A stretch of DNA of 64,000 nt from Mesorhizobium sp. LHD-90 (GTDB lineage: Bacteria > Pseudomonadota > Alphaproteobacteria > Rhizobiales > Rhizobiaceae), in the NCBI RefSeq assembly GCF_030929505.1, contig NZ_JAVFVV010000001.1, positions 310,001-374,000 on the forward strand, given 5' to 3'. Positions within the stretch are counted from its first letter, which is position 1; each line of letters opens with the position of its first letter. The notes under the pieces are model-generated. The model had not been told where the DNA came from, made no database searches, and worked only from the letters and a program-made list of their open reading frames with translations. Below, in pieces: positions 56,267 through 64,000 of this stretch. The translations under genes and the position numbers were made by a program.

Positions 56267-56290
56267 CTCCCCTGCCGGCAGGGGCCTTTT
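56267..56290 (+). terminator. rho-independent terminator
   Basis: CCCCTGCCGGCAGGGG at 56269-56284 is a perfect palindrome followed by CCTTTT. It is about 50 bases after the stop of the small gene on the plus strand and just beyond the end of the convergent kinase gene. Confidence 0.75.
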
Positions 56291-56321
56291 CGCTGGGATC
56301 CGGCCCAGCCCAACCCGGTTC

Positions 56322-58412
56322 CTACCGCTTCGCCAGCAACTGATCGTTGACGATCGCCAGGATGCCGCGCACGTCTAGCGTGCTGAACGGCTTTTCCAGG
56401 ATTTGTGGCCGGTGTTCGCCGGGCAGGGCGTCGACCTCGGCGCGCGCGCCGATCATGTCGCCGGTGACCAGCACGAAACGATCCGCGAGTTCCGGCCGCT
56501 TCTCGACCAGCTCGCGGAAAATGGCGAGGCCGTTGACACCGGGCATTCGCAGGTCGCTGAAAACGATGTCGACGTCCTCGCCGCCGAGCACCTCCTCGGC
56601 GGTGGTCCAGGCGAGCACCGTGCGCGACTTGATGCCCATCAAAAGCAGCAGATCGGACAGGGACGCGGCGACGTCCGGTTCGTCGTCGATGATCAGCGCA
56701 TCCATGATGCCGGTCGCCTGCGTCGGGCCGACGGCAAAGCTGTCGGCGCCGCCCTTCATCGTCGGCAGTTCGACGACGAAGCGCGCGCCGGTGGGGAAGG
56801 CCGATTCGTAATAGATGCGCCCCTTGTGGCGCTCGACGATCGACTTCGAGATCGAAAGGCCGATGCCTGTGCCGACGCCGACCGGCTTGGTGGTGAAGTA
56901 GGATTCGAAGATGCGGTGGCGGATGTTCATGGGAACGCCGGGGCCATTGTCCTCGACCAGGAAGCCGCATTTGCCGTCCTCGCGGCGGAAGGTGCGAACC
57001 TTGATGCGCTTGTCGCCATTGTTGGCGGCGAGCGCATGCTGGCTGTTGACCAAAAGGTTGGCAGCGACCTGCGTTATGTGGTCCGGGTCGGCTAGGACGG
57101 GAAGCGCGCCGCGGACAAAATCCGTTTCGATGAGGATGCCGCTGGAACGCGCGCCATAGGCCGTGACTTCCATCGCGGCGCGCACCGCGTTGTTCAGGTC
57201 CATCTCGCCCTGGCTCGGAGGGTGCAGGCGTACCATGCCGAGGAAACTCTTGACGATGCGGCCGCAGCGTTCGGCGGCCGCGCGCACCTTCTCCGCGCGC
57301 ATCTTGGTCTGTGGATCCGGCGCGAATTCGTGCAGGAGCGTCGACTGCGCCACCACCACCGCCAGCGGATTGTTCAACTCGTGCGAAACGCCGGCGAGCA
57401 GCGAGCCCATCGCCGCCATCTTCTCGTTCTGGTGCAGCCGGTCGCGCTGGCGGTTGATCTCCTCCTCGGCGCGGTGTTTTTCGCGCAGGTCGCGGACGGA
57501 TCCGAAGTACAGCTTCCGGTCGGCGACCTTGATCTCGGTTGCCGTCAGCTCGATCGGGAAGACCTCGCCGGCAGCGTTCTGGGTCACGGTCTCCATGCGC
57601 TGGCCGATCATCGGCGCGCCGCGTCCGGCCATGTAGTCCGAAGCATTGGTGTAGCCGTCGCGGTAGCTGGTGGGCACGACGAGGTCGAGCAGGTCGCGGC
57701 CCAGCACCTCGGTGCGCTTGTAGCCGTACATCTTTTCGGCCGCGGGGTTGAACTCGACCACGCCGCCGGTCTCGTCGATGACGATGATGGCGTCGAGAGA
57801 GGCCTGGATCATGGTACGGCGGATGATCTCGCTGACATGCGCCTCCGAGAAGGAGCGCTCGATCGCATCGCCGATCGCCAAGGCGACGATCTCGATCGCC
57901 GCAATCTCGTCCTCGGTCCAGCTTCTTTCGTGGACGCAGTCGTTGACGGCGAGCGTGCCCCACAGATGGCCATGAGCGAAAACGGAAACCGACAGGAACG
58001 ATTTTATCCGTTGGCTCTCGAAATCGCGACGCAGGAAGCCGCTGATCTCCCGCGTCAGGCCGGCGAATACCTTGCCCTGCCGCACCTCGGTCGAAAGCCG
58101 TTCCAGCAGGGGATCGGAATCGATGTTCTCCTGGCTGATCATGGTCGGGTGGTCGGCAATGCCCTCGATCGCGGGGTCGACCCAATAGGCGGCGATCGAC
58201 TGGGCAAAACCCTTGCCGGGCATTTCGCGCAGGCGGAAGAGGATGGCGCGGTGGGTGTCGAGCGACCGGGCGAGCGTTTCCAGCACCTCGGGAACGGTCT
58301 GCTGCCAGTCGGGCGCCTGCCGCAGCAGCCGCGTCATCCGCAGCGCAGCGACCGCCGAGCCGGCTGTCACGACAGGCGTGTCCACCTGCCTGTTCGTCCC
58401 ATCAGTCATCAA
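56322..58412 (-). CDS. hybrid sensor histidine kinase (GAF-PAS-HisKA-HATPase-REC)
   Basis: The 696-residue soluble kinase has a GAF domain (about 40-187), a PAS domain (about 197-312, IQASLDAIIVIDETGGVVEFNPAAEKMYG) and a HisKA domain with phospho-acceptor His344 (GVSHELNNPLAVV). The ATPase part includes FLVEDNGPGVP and TGIGLSISKSIVERH. A C-terminal receiver has its acceptor Asp in DIVFSDLRMPGVNG. There are no membrane helices, so it senses a cytoplasmic cue. It lies 27 bases upstream of the OmpR-type regulator on the same strand, a likely cognate pair. Confidence 0.93.
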   Translation of the reverse strand: MMTDGTNRQVDTPVVTAGSAVAALRMTRLLRQAPDWQQTVPEVLETLARSLDTHRAILFRLREMPGKGFAQSIAAYWVDPAIEGIADHPTMISQENIDSDPLLERLSTEVRQGKVFAGLTREISGFLRRDFESQRIKSFLSVSVFAHGHLWGTLAVNDCVHERSWTEDEIAAIEIVALAIGDAIERSFSEAHVSEIIRRTMIQASLDAIIVIDETGGVVEFNPAAEKMYGYKRTEVLGRDLLDLVVPTSYRDGYTNASDYMAGRGAPMIGQRMETVTQNAAGEVFPIELTATEIKVADRKLYFGSVRDLREKHRAEEEINRQRDRLHQNEKMAAMGSLLAGVSHELNNPLAVVVAQSTLLHEFAPDPQTKMRAEKVRAAAERCGRIVKSFLGMVRLHPPSQGEMDLNNAVRAAMEVTAYGARSSGILIETDFVRGALPVLADPDHITQVAANLLVNSQHALAANNGDKRIKVRTFRREDGKCGFLVEDNGPGVPMNIRHRIFESYFTTKPVGVGTGIGLSISKSIVERHKGRIYYESAFPTGARFVVELPTMKGGADSFAVGPTQATGIMDALIIDDEPDVAASLSDLLLLMGIKSRTVLAWTTAEEVLGGEDVDIVFSDLRMPGVNGLAIFRELVEKRPELADRFVLVTGDMIGARAEVDALPGEHRPQILEKPFSTLDVRGILAIVNDQLLAKR

Positions 58413-58439
58413 TGCGTTCCCCTTGCGGCCGGGCCGCGG

Positions 58440-59219
58440 TCAGTTTGCGTCGTCGGGCAACGCGAAAATGTAACCCTCACCCCGCACGGTCCTCAGAAAG
58501 CGCGGATTGGCCGGATCGACCTCGATCTTCTTGCGCAGGCGCATGACACGGATGTCGACGGCGCGGGAGGTTTCCGGCTCCTCGGTAAGGCCAATGGCCT
58601 CCGAAAGGGCTGCACGGGTCAGGAGCCGATTCGGCCGCGTCAGGAAGACCTCCAGCACGTCGAATTCACTCTTGGCCATGTCGATGGCATGCCCGGCAGG
58701 GCCGGTGAGCATGCGGCTGTCGAGGTCGGCGCTGAAGTCGCCAAAGGCGACGGCGCGGCGATGCTGCTCTTCCCCGGCCGGCTTGGCTGCCTGCGCCTCC
58801 TCCGCCGTCGGCACGCGACGCAGAACGCTGCGGACCCGGGCCAGCATCTCGCGAAGCTCGTAGGGCTTGACCATGTAGTCGTCGGCGCCGAGCTCCAGCC
58901 CGACGATCCTGTCGATGGCGGCGCCGGCAGCGGTAGCGTAGATGATGCCGATCGGCATGCGCGAGCGCAGCCAGCGGCCGAGCGACAGCCCGTCCTCTCC
59001 CGGCATGGCGATGTCGAGGATGGCGAGGTGGAAGAATTCGGTCTCCACCGCGTCCCGCATCGCCTGGGCGCTATCCAGCGCAGTCACGTCATAGCCGTTC
59101 GCGCCGAGATACTCGGCGACGGCGTCCCGCAGGTCGGGCTCGTCCTCGACTATGGCGATTTTGGCACGCAGGGCGGTCTGGCCTCCAAACCCGGCGGAAA
59201 GTAGATTAGATAAGAACAT
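58440..59219 (-). CDS. OmpR-family response regulator
   Basis: The 259-residue product has an intact receiver (IAIVEDEPDLRDAVAEYL, acceptor Asp in FHLAILDIAMPGEDG, Lys in DDYMVKPYE). A winged-helix DNA-binding domain follows (ETSRAVDIRVMRLRKKIEVDPANPRFLRTVRGEGYIF). ATG 59219 gives a 16-residue lead before the receiver; the ribosome site there is weak. It is transcribed before the hybrid kinase and divergently from the degenerate regulator at 59265. Confidence 0.93.
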   Translation of the reverse strand: MFLSNLLSAGFGGQTALRAKIAIVEDEPDLRDAVAEYLGANGYDVTALDSAQAMRDAVETEFFHLAILDIAMPGEDGLSLGRWLRSRMPIGIIYATAAGAAIDRIVGLELGADDYMVKPYELREMLARVRSVLRRVPTAEEAQAAKPAGEEQHRRAVAFGDFSADLDSRMLTGPAGHAIDMAKSEFDVLEVFLTRPNRLLTRAALSEAIGLTEEPETSRAVDIRVMRLRKKIEVDPANPRFLRTVRGEGYIFALPDDAN

Positions 59220-59264
59220 AATGTCCAGCCGGGTTGTGAATTCGGAACAAGCATCGGAACGCTG

Positions 59265-59951
59265 ATGGCAAGAAGACCGGTCGTAGCACTTGCCTGCCTG
59301 GGCGAGGAGTTGACGGAAACCTTCACGGACTACCTCGAACGGCGCGGCTATGAGGTGGTGCAAGCGGCGGAGGAGTGGGAGCTTCGCTCGCTGCTCGCAT
59401 CGCCGCAGGTCGACGTCATCGTCGTCGGCGAGAACTTGCCGGCGGCTTCCGCCATGGGGCTGCTGCGGCGCCTGCAGAAGGACACCGATCCCTGCGTCAT
59501 GTTGCTCAGGCCCAAGACCGAACTGGTGGAGACGGTGCTGGCGCTCGAACTGGGCGCCGCCGACGTCGTCGACATGCCGGCCGACCCGCGCGAGGTGTCG
59601 GCGCGCATCGCCGGCCTGCTCGCTCGACGCGGCAAGCCCAAGCCGGAACTGATCAGCCTGGAGAACTCCACTGTGGACATCCGCTCCGCCCTGGTGATGC
59701 ACAATTCAGGAAGCGAGGAGCAATTGTCGCCGGGGCAGGTGGCGCTGCTCAGGCTGTTCCTGTCGCATCCGCGCAAGGTGCTGACGCGGGACGATATAAT
59801 CGCGGCGGCACCGGCCGAAAGCAGTGATGCTTTCGACCGGTCGATCGATTCGCGGATCGTGCGGCTTCGCCGCAAGCTCGACACAGAATCGATCGTCACT
59901 ATCCGCGGTTCAGGATATCGTTTCGATCCGCCGGCCGGTTGGCCGGAATAG
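59265..59951 (+). CDS. OmpR-like regulator with degenerate (unphosphorylatable) receiver domain
   Basis: The 228-residue product keeps the receiver-plus-winged-helix layout, but every catalytic receiver residue is lost. The acidic pair is replaced (ALACLGEEL), the acceptor Asp is Gly55 (VIVVGENLP), the Thr is Arg (LLRPKT) and the Lys is Met104 (VVDMPADP). The DNA-binding half is intact (DRSIDSRIVRLRRKLDTESIVTIRGSGYRF). It therefore cannot be controlled by phosphorylation at this site. It starts 45 bases from the divergent canonical regulator. Confidence 0.88.
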   Translation: MARRPVVALACLGEELTETFTDYLERRGYEVVQAAEEWELRSLLASPQVDVIVVGENLPAASAMGLLRRLQKDTDPCVMLLRPKTELVETVLALELGAADVVDMPADPREVSARIAGLLARRGKPKPELISLENSTVDIRSALVMHNSGSEEQLSPGQVALLRLFLSHPRKVLTRDDIIAAAPAESSDAFDRSIDSRIVRLRRKLDTESIVTIRGSGYRFDPPAGWPE

Positions 59952-59968
59952 GCCGGCGCTGACGTCAC

Positions 59969-60136
59969 TTAGAGGCGTACTCCCGCAGAAGCCGCCGGCG
60001 CCTCGGCCTCGCTCGCCACATGCTGCGGAGAGGCGTCGCGGTCGCGCATCAGGACCGTGACTGCGCCAGCAAAGCACAGCACGACCTGAGCATAGATCAG
60101 GGCGGTCAACACGCCCGAAGCCACATTGGTCTTCAT
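59969..60136 (-). CDS. small membrane protein (55 aa)
   Basis: A 55-codon frame on the minus strand encodes MKTNVASGVLTALIYAQVVL then CFAGAVTVLMRDRD and an Ala/Glu tail. It has one transmembrane helix at about 8-29. AGGGAC is close upstream of its ATG. It was found by reading the strand directly; no family known. It ends 17 bases beyond the stop of the degenerate regulator, convergent with it. Confidence 0.5.
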   Translation of the reverse strand: MKTNVASGVLTALIYAQVVLCFAGAVTVLMRDRDASPQHVASEAEAPAASAGVRL

Positions 60137-60171
60137 GTCCCTGTCTCGATCCTTGTTGGGCCGGCCCGGCG

Positions 60172-60489
60172 TCAGCCGCCGAGTCGTCCCGAATTGTCAT
60201 GCGGCCCACGCCGGTTGGCGCGGCGCACCGTCGATAGCGCCCTAACGCGCGGCAGCGGCGAAGGTTCGAACCCGAGCCGAAAATGACCCGCCTTGCGCCG
60301 AACACGAATGTTTGAAAGCAGCCAGACGAGAAGGAAGAGCCCGAGGGCGTGAGCCGTGGAACCGCCGTCGGCGCCGCTACCGGCCGCCATCGCCTTTCCC
60401 GTGTCCGCCAGCAGACCGATCGCCGTCAGGATCGCCGTCGCGATGACGACCCTCTTCAGCCAACCAGTCCCCGTGCCGCTCATAGCCAC
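60172..60489 (-). CDS. possible small membrane protein (105 aa)
   Basis: The frame begins at a GTG with AGGAA upstream. It has two hydrophobic stretches (VVIATAILTAIGLLA and ALGLFLLVWLLSNI) and then a very basic tail (RVRRKAGHFRLGFEP..., RRANRRGPHDN). The composition is compatible with a small inner-membrane protein, but no relatives are recognised. It lies upstream of the 55-residue membrane protein on the same strand. Confidence 0.4.
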   Translation of the reverse strand: MAMSGTGTGWLKRVVIATAILTAIGLLADTGKAMAAGSGADGGSTAHALGLFLLVWLLSNIRVRRKAGHFRLGFEPSPLPRVRALSTVRRANRRGPHDNSGRLGG

Positions 60490-60842
60490 TTTCGTTCCTG
60501 CTTTCGTTGTCCAGCATAATCCGTCAACGATGTATCCGGACTATGCCGTTCAGAAACCACATTGTTGCAGTTCCGTTTCCTTCGCCCGGAAAGCCTTTGT
60601 TTGTCTGCCTTCCGTCAGCCTGACCGATCGGCCTGCTACTCGATCGATGGAGGCGATGTGACCACATATGACTGAAAAAGTCCATATAAAGATGCAAAAT
60701 CGGTCAAAAATAGAAACAATCACGAAACGAAAAGGCGCGATTGCGAAATCAATCCGAAACGTGACGTTGGGATAAGCGGGGCCATGAGGACCGAACGGCA
60801 GAGGCCGAGAACAACCCGGTCCACGACAGAGGGGTCGAGCAA
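60490..60842. other. promoter region of the L,D-transpeptidase gene
   Basis: 353 bases without a gene. The part 60655-60735 is markedly A+T-rich, with ACATATGA and long A runs, and should contain the promoter of the transpeptidase gene. A -35/-10 pair was not assigned with confidence. Confidence 0.35.
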
Positions 60843-61307
60843 ATGGATACCGTCATTTCCGCCAAGCTGATCAACGTCGCCGCCGCTGCCATGGCTGGCT
60901 TGGCTCTGTTCTTCGATGCCGGCTCCGGCGCCGCGCATGCTTCGAACGCGAAGCTGGTCGCCGAGGTTTCGATCTCCACGCAGACCATGAATGTTTCGAT
61001 CGACGGCCGGCCCGCCTTCCAGTGGAAAGTGTCGACCGCCGCCAAGGGTTACGTGACGCCGAAAGGTTCCTTCAAGCCGTACCGCATGCACGAGATGTGG
61101 TATTCGAGGAAATACGACAACGCGCCGATGCCGCATTCCGTGTTCTTCAATGGCGGCTATGCGGTGCATGCGACAGACGCCATCAAGCGGCTCGGCCGGC
61201 CCGCCTCGCACGGTTGCGTGCGGCTGCATCCGGAGGCGGCAGCCGATTTCTACCGGCTGGTCGAGACGTTCGGACCGGCCAACACCCGCATCGTGATTTC
61301 ACAGTAG
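60843..61307 (+). CDS. L,D-transpeptidase (YkuD domain)
   Basis: The 154-residue product has a signal peptide (LINVAAAAMAGLALFFDAGSGAAHA) and a YkuD catalytic domain. The active-site cysteine lies in GRPASHGCVRLHPEAA, and AVHATDAIKRLG holds the upstream His. It would form 3-3 cross-links in peptidoglycan or attach proteins to it in the periplasm. It is close to the minimal size of the family, with no added peptidoglycan-binding module. Convergent with the CdsA-like gene. Confidence 0.92.
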   Translation: MDTVISAKLINVAAAAMAGLALFFDAGSGAAHASNAKLVAEVSISTQTMNVSIDGRPAFQWKVSTAAKGYVTPKGSFKPYRMHEMWYSRKYDNAPMPHSVFFNGGYAVHATDAIKRLGRPASHGCVRLHPEAAADFYRLVETFGPANTRIVISQ

Positions 61308-61401
61308 GGCGGTAGGGAAGTGGGGAAGTAGGCTCGCAGCCATTACTTCGTTCAGATCGTCTTTGCAGCCGCCACTGGCTGCTCAACATTCCCCTATTCC
61401 C

Positions 61402-62337
61402 TTACACCGTCCAAAAATACCGCACGATGTGGAAAAACACCGGCGCGGCGAAGACAAGGCTGTCGGCGCGGTCGAGCATGCCGCCATGGCCCTCGATCAG
61501 GTGACCCCAGTCCTTCACGCCTTGGTCGCGCTTGATGGCCGAGGCCACCAGCCCGCCGAGGAAACCCATCAGGCAGACCAGGAACGCCACGATCGCGGCA
61601 TGAATTGGACTGAACGGTGTCAGGAAGGACAGGGCCGCACCCAGCAGGCTGGCCGACGCCACGCCGCCGATTAGTCCCTCCCAGGTTTTTGAGGGCGACA
61701 CCGACGGTGCCACCTTGTGGCGGCCGAGCAGTTTTCCAAAGATGTATTGCAGCACGTCGCTGCCCTGCACGACGATAATCAGGAAGGCGATGAGCAGAAG
61801 GTTGCGGCCCTCGAAGCCCGGCACCTGCAGCGTCAACAGCGCCGGCACGTGGCTGACGCAATAGATCGCCAACATCACCGCCCATTGCTGCGCCGCCACG
61901 CGCTCGAGGAAACGTTCGGTGTCGCCCTGCAAGGCAGTGACGGCCGGCATCAGCAGAAAACAGTAGACCGGGATGAAGATGGTGAAGAGGCCATACCAGG
62001 CCGTCCACACCAGCCAGTACTGGATCGGAATGATGACCGCGAACATGGCGAGCAGCACCCAGTGGTCGCTGCGCCGCGTGTGGGTCAGCGTCACGAATTC
62101 GCGCAGCGCGGCAAACGAGATCAGCGCGAACAGCACGGTCATGCCGTCCTTGCCGAAGACGAAGGCGATGGCGATGAGCGCCACCATCACCCACCAGGCG
62201 AGAATGCGCTGGTTGAGGTTGACGAGCGCCGGGTTTTTTCTGTCCGGCGCGCGAAAGGTGAGGATCGCCGCCACGATGCTGGCAAGCGTCAGCACGCCTG
62301 CCAGTCCGGCGATCAGCAGGGTCGTCTCGCGCATCAT
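61402..62337 (-). CDS. CdsA-like phosphatidate cytidylyltransferase (YnbB type)
   Basis: The 311-residue membrane protein has about eight helices and the CTP-transferase signature near its end: SVSPSKTWEGLIGGVASASLLGA and SAIKRDQGVKDWGHLIEGHGGMLDRADSLVF. It makes CDP-diacylglycerol from phosphatidate. The sequence and context match the second copy type (YnbB) more than the housekeeping CdsA next to dxr and uppS. The first ATG (62337) overlaps the stop of the acyltransferase gene (ATGATGA). Confidence 0.9.
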   Translation of the reverse strand: MMRETTLLIAGLAGVLTLASIVAAILTFRAPDRKNPALVNLNQRILAWWVMVALIAIAFVFGKDGMTVLFALISFAALREFVTLTHTRRSDHWVLLAMFAVIIPIQYWLVWTAWYGLFTIFIPVYCFLLMPAVTALQGDTERFLERVAAQQWAVMLAIYCVSHVPALLTLQVPGFEGRNLLLIAFLIIVVQGSDVLQYIFGKLLGRHKVAPSVSPSKTWEGLIGGVASASLLGAALSFLTPFSPIHAAIVAFLVCLMGFLGGLVASAIKRDQGVKDWGHLIEGHGGMLDRADSLVFAAPVFFHIVRYFWTV

Positions 62338-62999
62338 CTGCGGTCCCCCTTGAGGCGCGGTTTCAGCGCCAGCAGCGCGGCGTGGGCACGCTTCAGGAAA
62401 TCGTGGCGATCCTCGCCGCGCTCGACCGCCACCGGCGGGCCGAAGACGACGCGGCAAAGCAGCGGCACCGGCAAGAAGTGGCCCTTGGGCAGCACGCGCG
62501 ACATGTTCTCGATCCAGCACGGCACAAGTTCGACGTCGGGCCGCATGATTGCCAGATTGTAGAGGCCGGACCGAAAGCGCATGAGCGGCTCGTCGCCCAT
62601 GTTGCGCGTGCCTTCCGGAAACAGGATCAACGAATCGCCCTGGTCGAGCACGGCAAGCATGGCGTTGATGGGGTTGTCCTTGGGTTCTGTCCAGTTGCGG
62701 TTGATCAGCACGGAAGACAGCATGTCCTCGGCGATGAAGCGGCGCAGGCGCGACTTGCCCCAGTAGTCGCCGGCGGCCACCGCGCGGGTGCGCTGGCGCT
62801 CGCTCTCGGGCAGGCAGGCCGATAGCAGGATGAAGTCGCCATGGCTGGCATGGTTGGCGAAATAGATGCGCTGGCGCTCGGACGGCTCGCTGCCCATCCA
62901 GATCGGCCGCACGCCGGTGATCGCCCAGGCCAGCGCCGACAGGCCGACCGAGGCCGCCGGGCGCAACAGATGGTGGCGGATGGCGCGCGCTGCGCTCAT
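62334..62999 (-). CDS. 1-acyl-glycerol-3-phosphate acyltransferase family protein (PlsC-like)
   Basis: The 221-residue product has the acyltransferase motif HxxxxD in FANHASHGDF, then the glycerol-phosphate-binding LILFPEGTRN and the later VPCWIENM. It would acylate lysophosphatidate and so feed the CdsA-like enzyme encoded next in the same operon. One N-terminal hydrophobic segment may anchor it at the inner membrane. Confidence 0.9.
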   Translation of the reverse strand: MSAARAIRHHLLRPAASVGLSALAWAITGVRPIWMGSEPSERQRIYFANHASHGDFILLSACLPESERQRTRAVAAGDYWGKSRLRRFIAEDMLSSVLINRNWTEPKDNPINAMLAVLDQGDSLILFPEGTRNMGDEPLMRFRSGLYNLAIMRPDVELVPCWIENMSRVLPKGHFLPVPLLCRVVFGPPVAVERGEDRHDFLKRAHAALLALKPRLKGDRR

Positions 63000-63008
63000 G
63001 GCTGGCGC

Positions 63009-63449
63009 TCAGGCCGGCGCGGCCAGCAACGGCGCGCAGACCGACAGTGTCAGGAGCGCGAGCGCCATGCGCTGCCGGGAGACGATGCGGCGCGTGCCGG
63101 CGGCGCGGTCGGATAGCGAGCGGGTTTTCGGCGGAGTGGGTTTCAGGCGCATGCGGGCAAGAATGTCGTCGACGGCGGCGCCGCCTTTCCATTCGTCTTC
63201 ATAACTTGCGGCGAGGCGGAACAGAAGCGCGTCGAACACAAGCAAGGCCGAAAAGCCGATCAGGGCGAGGCTCGATGCGCCCGCCAGCCCGGCAGCCATC
63301 CAGCCGAACGGCCCGGCCCAGGCGGTATCGGGCCAGTTGGCCACCGCGGCCACGCCAACGGCGATAGCCGCAAGCGGCGGCCACAGCGCCTGCGACAGCG
63401 CCCGGCGCGCCAGCCTCTCGGCGCGATCGGCGTGGCTGCCGGCGGTCAT
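63009..63449 (-). CDS. membrane protein of the phospholipid operon, unknown function
   Basis: The 146-residue product has two close N-terminal helices (about 22-40 and 48-75), a basic loop (RMRLKPTPPKTRSLSDRAAGTRRIVSRQR) and a C-terminal helix. No catalytic motif is seen. It starts within the end of the phosphatase gene (four-base overlap) and ends nine bases before the acyltransferase start, so it is part of that operon. Confidence 0.75.
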   Translation of the reverse strand: MTAGSHADRAERLARRALSQALWPPLAAIAVGVAAVANWPDTAWAGPFGWMAAGLAGASSLALIGFSALLVFDALLFRLAASYEDEWKGGAAVDDILARMRLKPTPPKTRSLSDRAAGTRRIVSRQRMALALLTLSVCAPLLAAPA

Positions 63450-64000
63450 GGTTCCGCCGGCTCGTGAAGATGGACCGGCCGTCCGGCCGCGGCGATCATT
63501 GATCGGGCCTGGTCGAAGTTTGCTGCGCGGTCAGTTCGCAGCAGCCATTCGGCGACGACGCCGGCGCTGCGCTGGAAACCGAGCGCGCAGCAGACCAGCA
63601 CGGGGCCGGCGAGCCGCGCGGCTTCCACTGCTTCGGCGGCAATCGCGAGATCGCTGCGATGCGGCGGAAGCAGATCGAGCATGGGAAAACTCTTCCAGGT
63701 GCAGGGTGAGTCCGAGGGTCTTTCGAACTCGGCGGCGAGGTCAATCACGGAGACGAAGCGGGCCGCTTCAGCGGCGCTCGGGTAGCGACCGAGGAAAATG
63801 CCGTCGGCGACCATGACGGCGCGCGGCAGGCGGCGTGTCCACGCCCATGCGTTGAGGCGCGCGCCGATACGGTAGGGCAAGAGCAGCAGGCGGCTTGCCA
63901 GCGTGACGTGGCCATCGGCGGACTTCTGGAAGACCGAAGCGCTGCGGGTGGCATAGGCGAAGGCGACGATCGCCAGCGACAGGGCCGGCCACAGGAAAAA
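63446..64000 (-). CDS. membrane-anchored tyrosine/dual-specificity phosphatase-like protein (YnbD type), 5' end beyond the window
   Basis: The reading frame is open to the right edge. The first visible residues are a transmembrane helix (FFLWPALSLAIVAFAYATRSA), a periplasm/cytosol linker follows, and then a phosphatase domain. The Cys-x5-Arg active site is CALGFQRSAG at about 63570-63590 and the general-acid loop region is DLAAEFERP. E. coli YnbD has the same anchor plus dual-specificity phosphatase layout and is encoded with a CdsA-like and other lipid enzymes. It probably dephosphorylates a lipid phosphate such as phosphatidylglycerophosphate. Confidence 0.82.
   Translation of the reverse strand, partial: FFLWPALSLAIVAFAYATRSASVFQKSADGHVTLASRLLLLPYRIGARLNAWAWTRRLPRAVMVADGIFLGRYPSAAEAARFVSVIDLAAEFERPSDSPCTWKSFPMLDLLPPHRSDLAIAAEAVEAARLAGPVLVCCALGFQRSAGVVAEWLLRTDRAANFDQARSMIAAAGRPVHLHEPAEP

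Noticed and set aside
61402-63192. A single 596-codon frame suggesting a fusion of the CdsA-like protein with an upstream domain
   Set aside because: The upstream half is an out-of-frame read of the acyltransferase gene; the real CdsA-like start is the ATG at 62337 overlapping the acyltransferase stop.

Overview
This is a GC-rich chromosomal window from an alphaproteobacterium, most likely a Mesorhizobium-like member of the Hyphomicrobiales. The grounds are codon use, the rhizobial style of many closely packed ABC-transporter/catabolic operons with GTGA and ATGA overlaps, an RpoH of alphaproteobacterial type, and rhizobial-type palindromic intergenic repeats. It is ordinary housekeeping DNA interleaved with accessory catabolic and sensing islands. 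No prophage, insertion sequence or CRISPR array is visible.

Layout. 0-10 kb: a frameshifted DMT exporter, a zincin-like/OmpA fusion, ubiG, a KefB-like antiporter with a cyclic-nucleotide-binding tail, a SARP/TolB/TPR regulator and an RTX protein. 10.9-16.5 kb: a five-gene terminal-oxidase operon (lipoprotein CoxB with heme c, fused CoxA-CoxC, a small membrane protein, CtaG, a triheme cytochrome c). 17-18 kb: an AT-richer orphan gene. 18-26 kb: an RpiR regulator divergent from a Liv-type ABC operon that ends in a cysteine hydrolase and a class III aminotransferase. 26-34 kb: two S33 peptidase/amidase genes around a LuxR solo, then a complete Dpp/Opp-type peptide transporter. 34.5-37.7 kb: tRNA-Glu, a VOC protein, an rluD-like gene and rpoH. 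38-55 kb: a dispersed catabolic regulon (GcvT-like protein, two PYROXD2-like flavoproteins, GNAT, methyltransferase, TetR, PotABCD-like transporter, aminotransferase, Rieske oxygenase). 55.8-60 kb: a hybrid histidine kinase, an OmpR-type regulator and a divergent regulator with a degenerate receiver. 60-64 kb: an L,D-transpeptidase and a minus-strand phospholipid operon resembling E. coli ynbBCD.

Most notable system. The LuxR protein (27142-27924) carries Met and Trp at the positions equivalent to TraR W57 and Y61. That is the signature of the plant-compound-responsive OryR/XccR/PipR LuxR solos. As in those loci it sits between pip-type hydrolase genes and next to a peptide ABC transporter. 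A 20-bp element occurs once upstream of each flanking hydrolase gene, 19/20 identical, in the same orientation and at similar distance. It is a strong candidate for the regulator's binding site. The Liv transporter, hydrolase and aminotransferase next door may complete an uptake-and-degradation route for the same kind of plant amide or peptide.

A second regulon can be read from the DNA. A 16-bp palindrome, TTGAA-N6-TTCAA, occurs between the flavoprotein and GNAT-methyltransferase-TetR-PotD transcription units, between potB and the aminotransferase, and in front of the Rieske oxygenase. At two of the three it lies directly after a recognisable -10 box. The BetI-like TetR protein in the same locus is the obvious candidate repressor.
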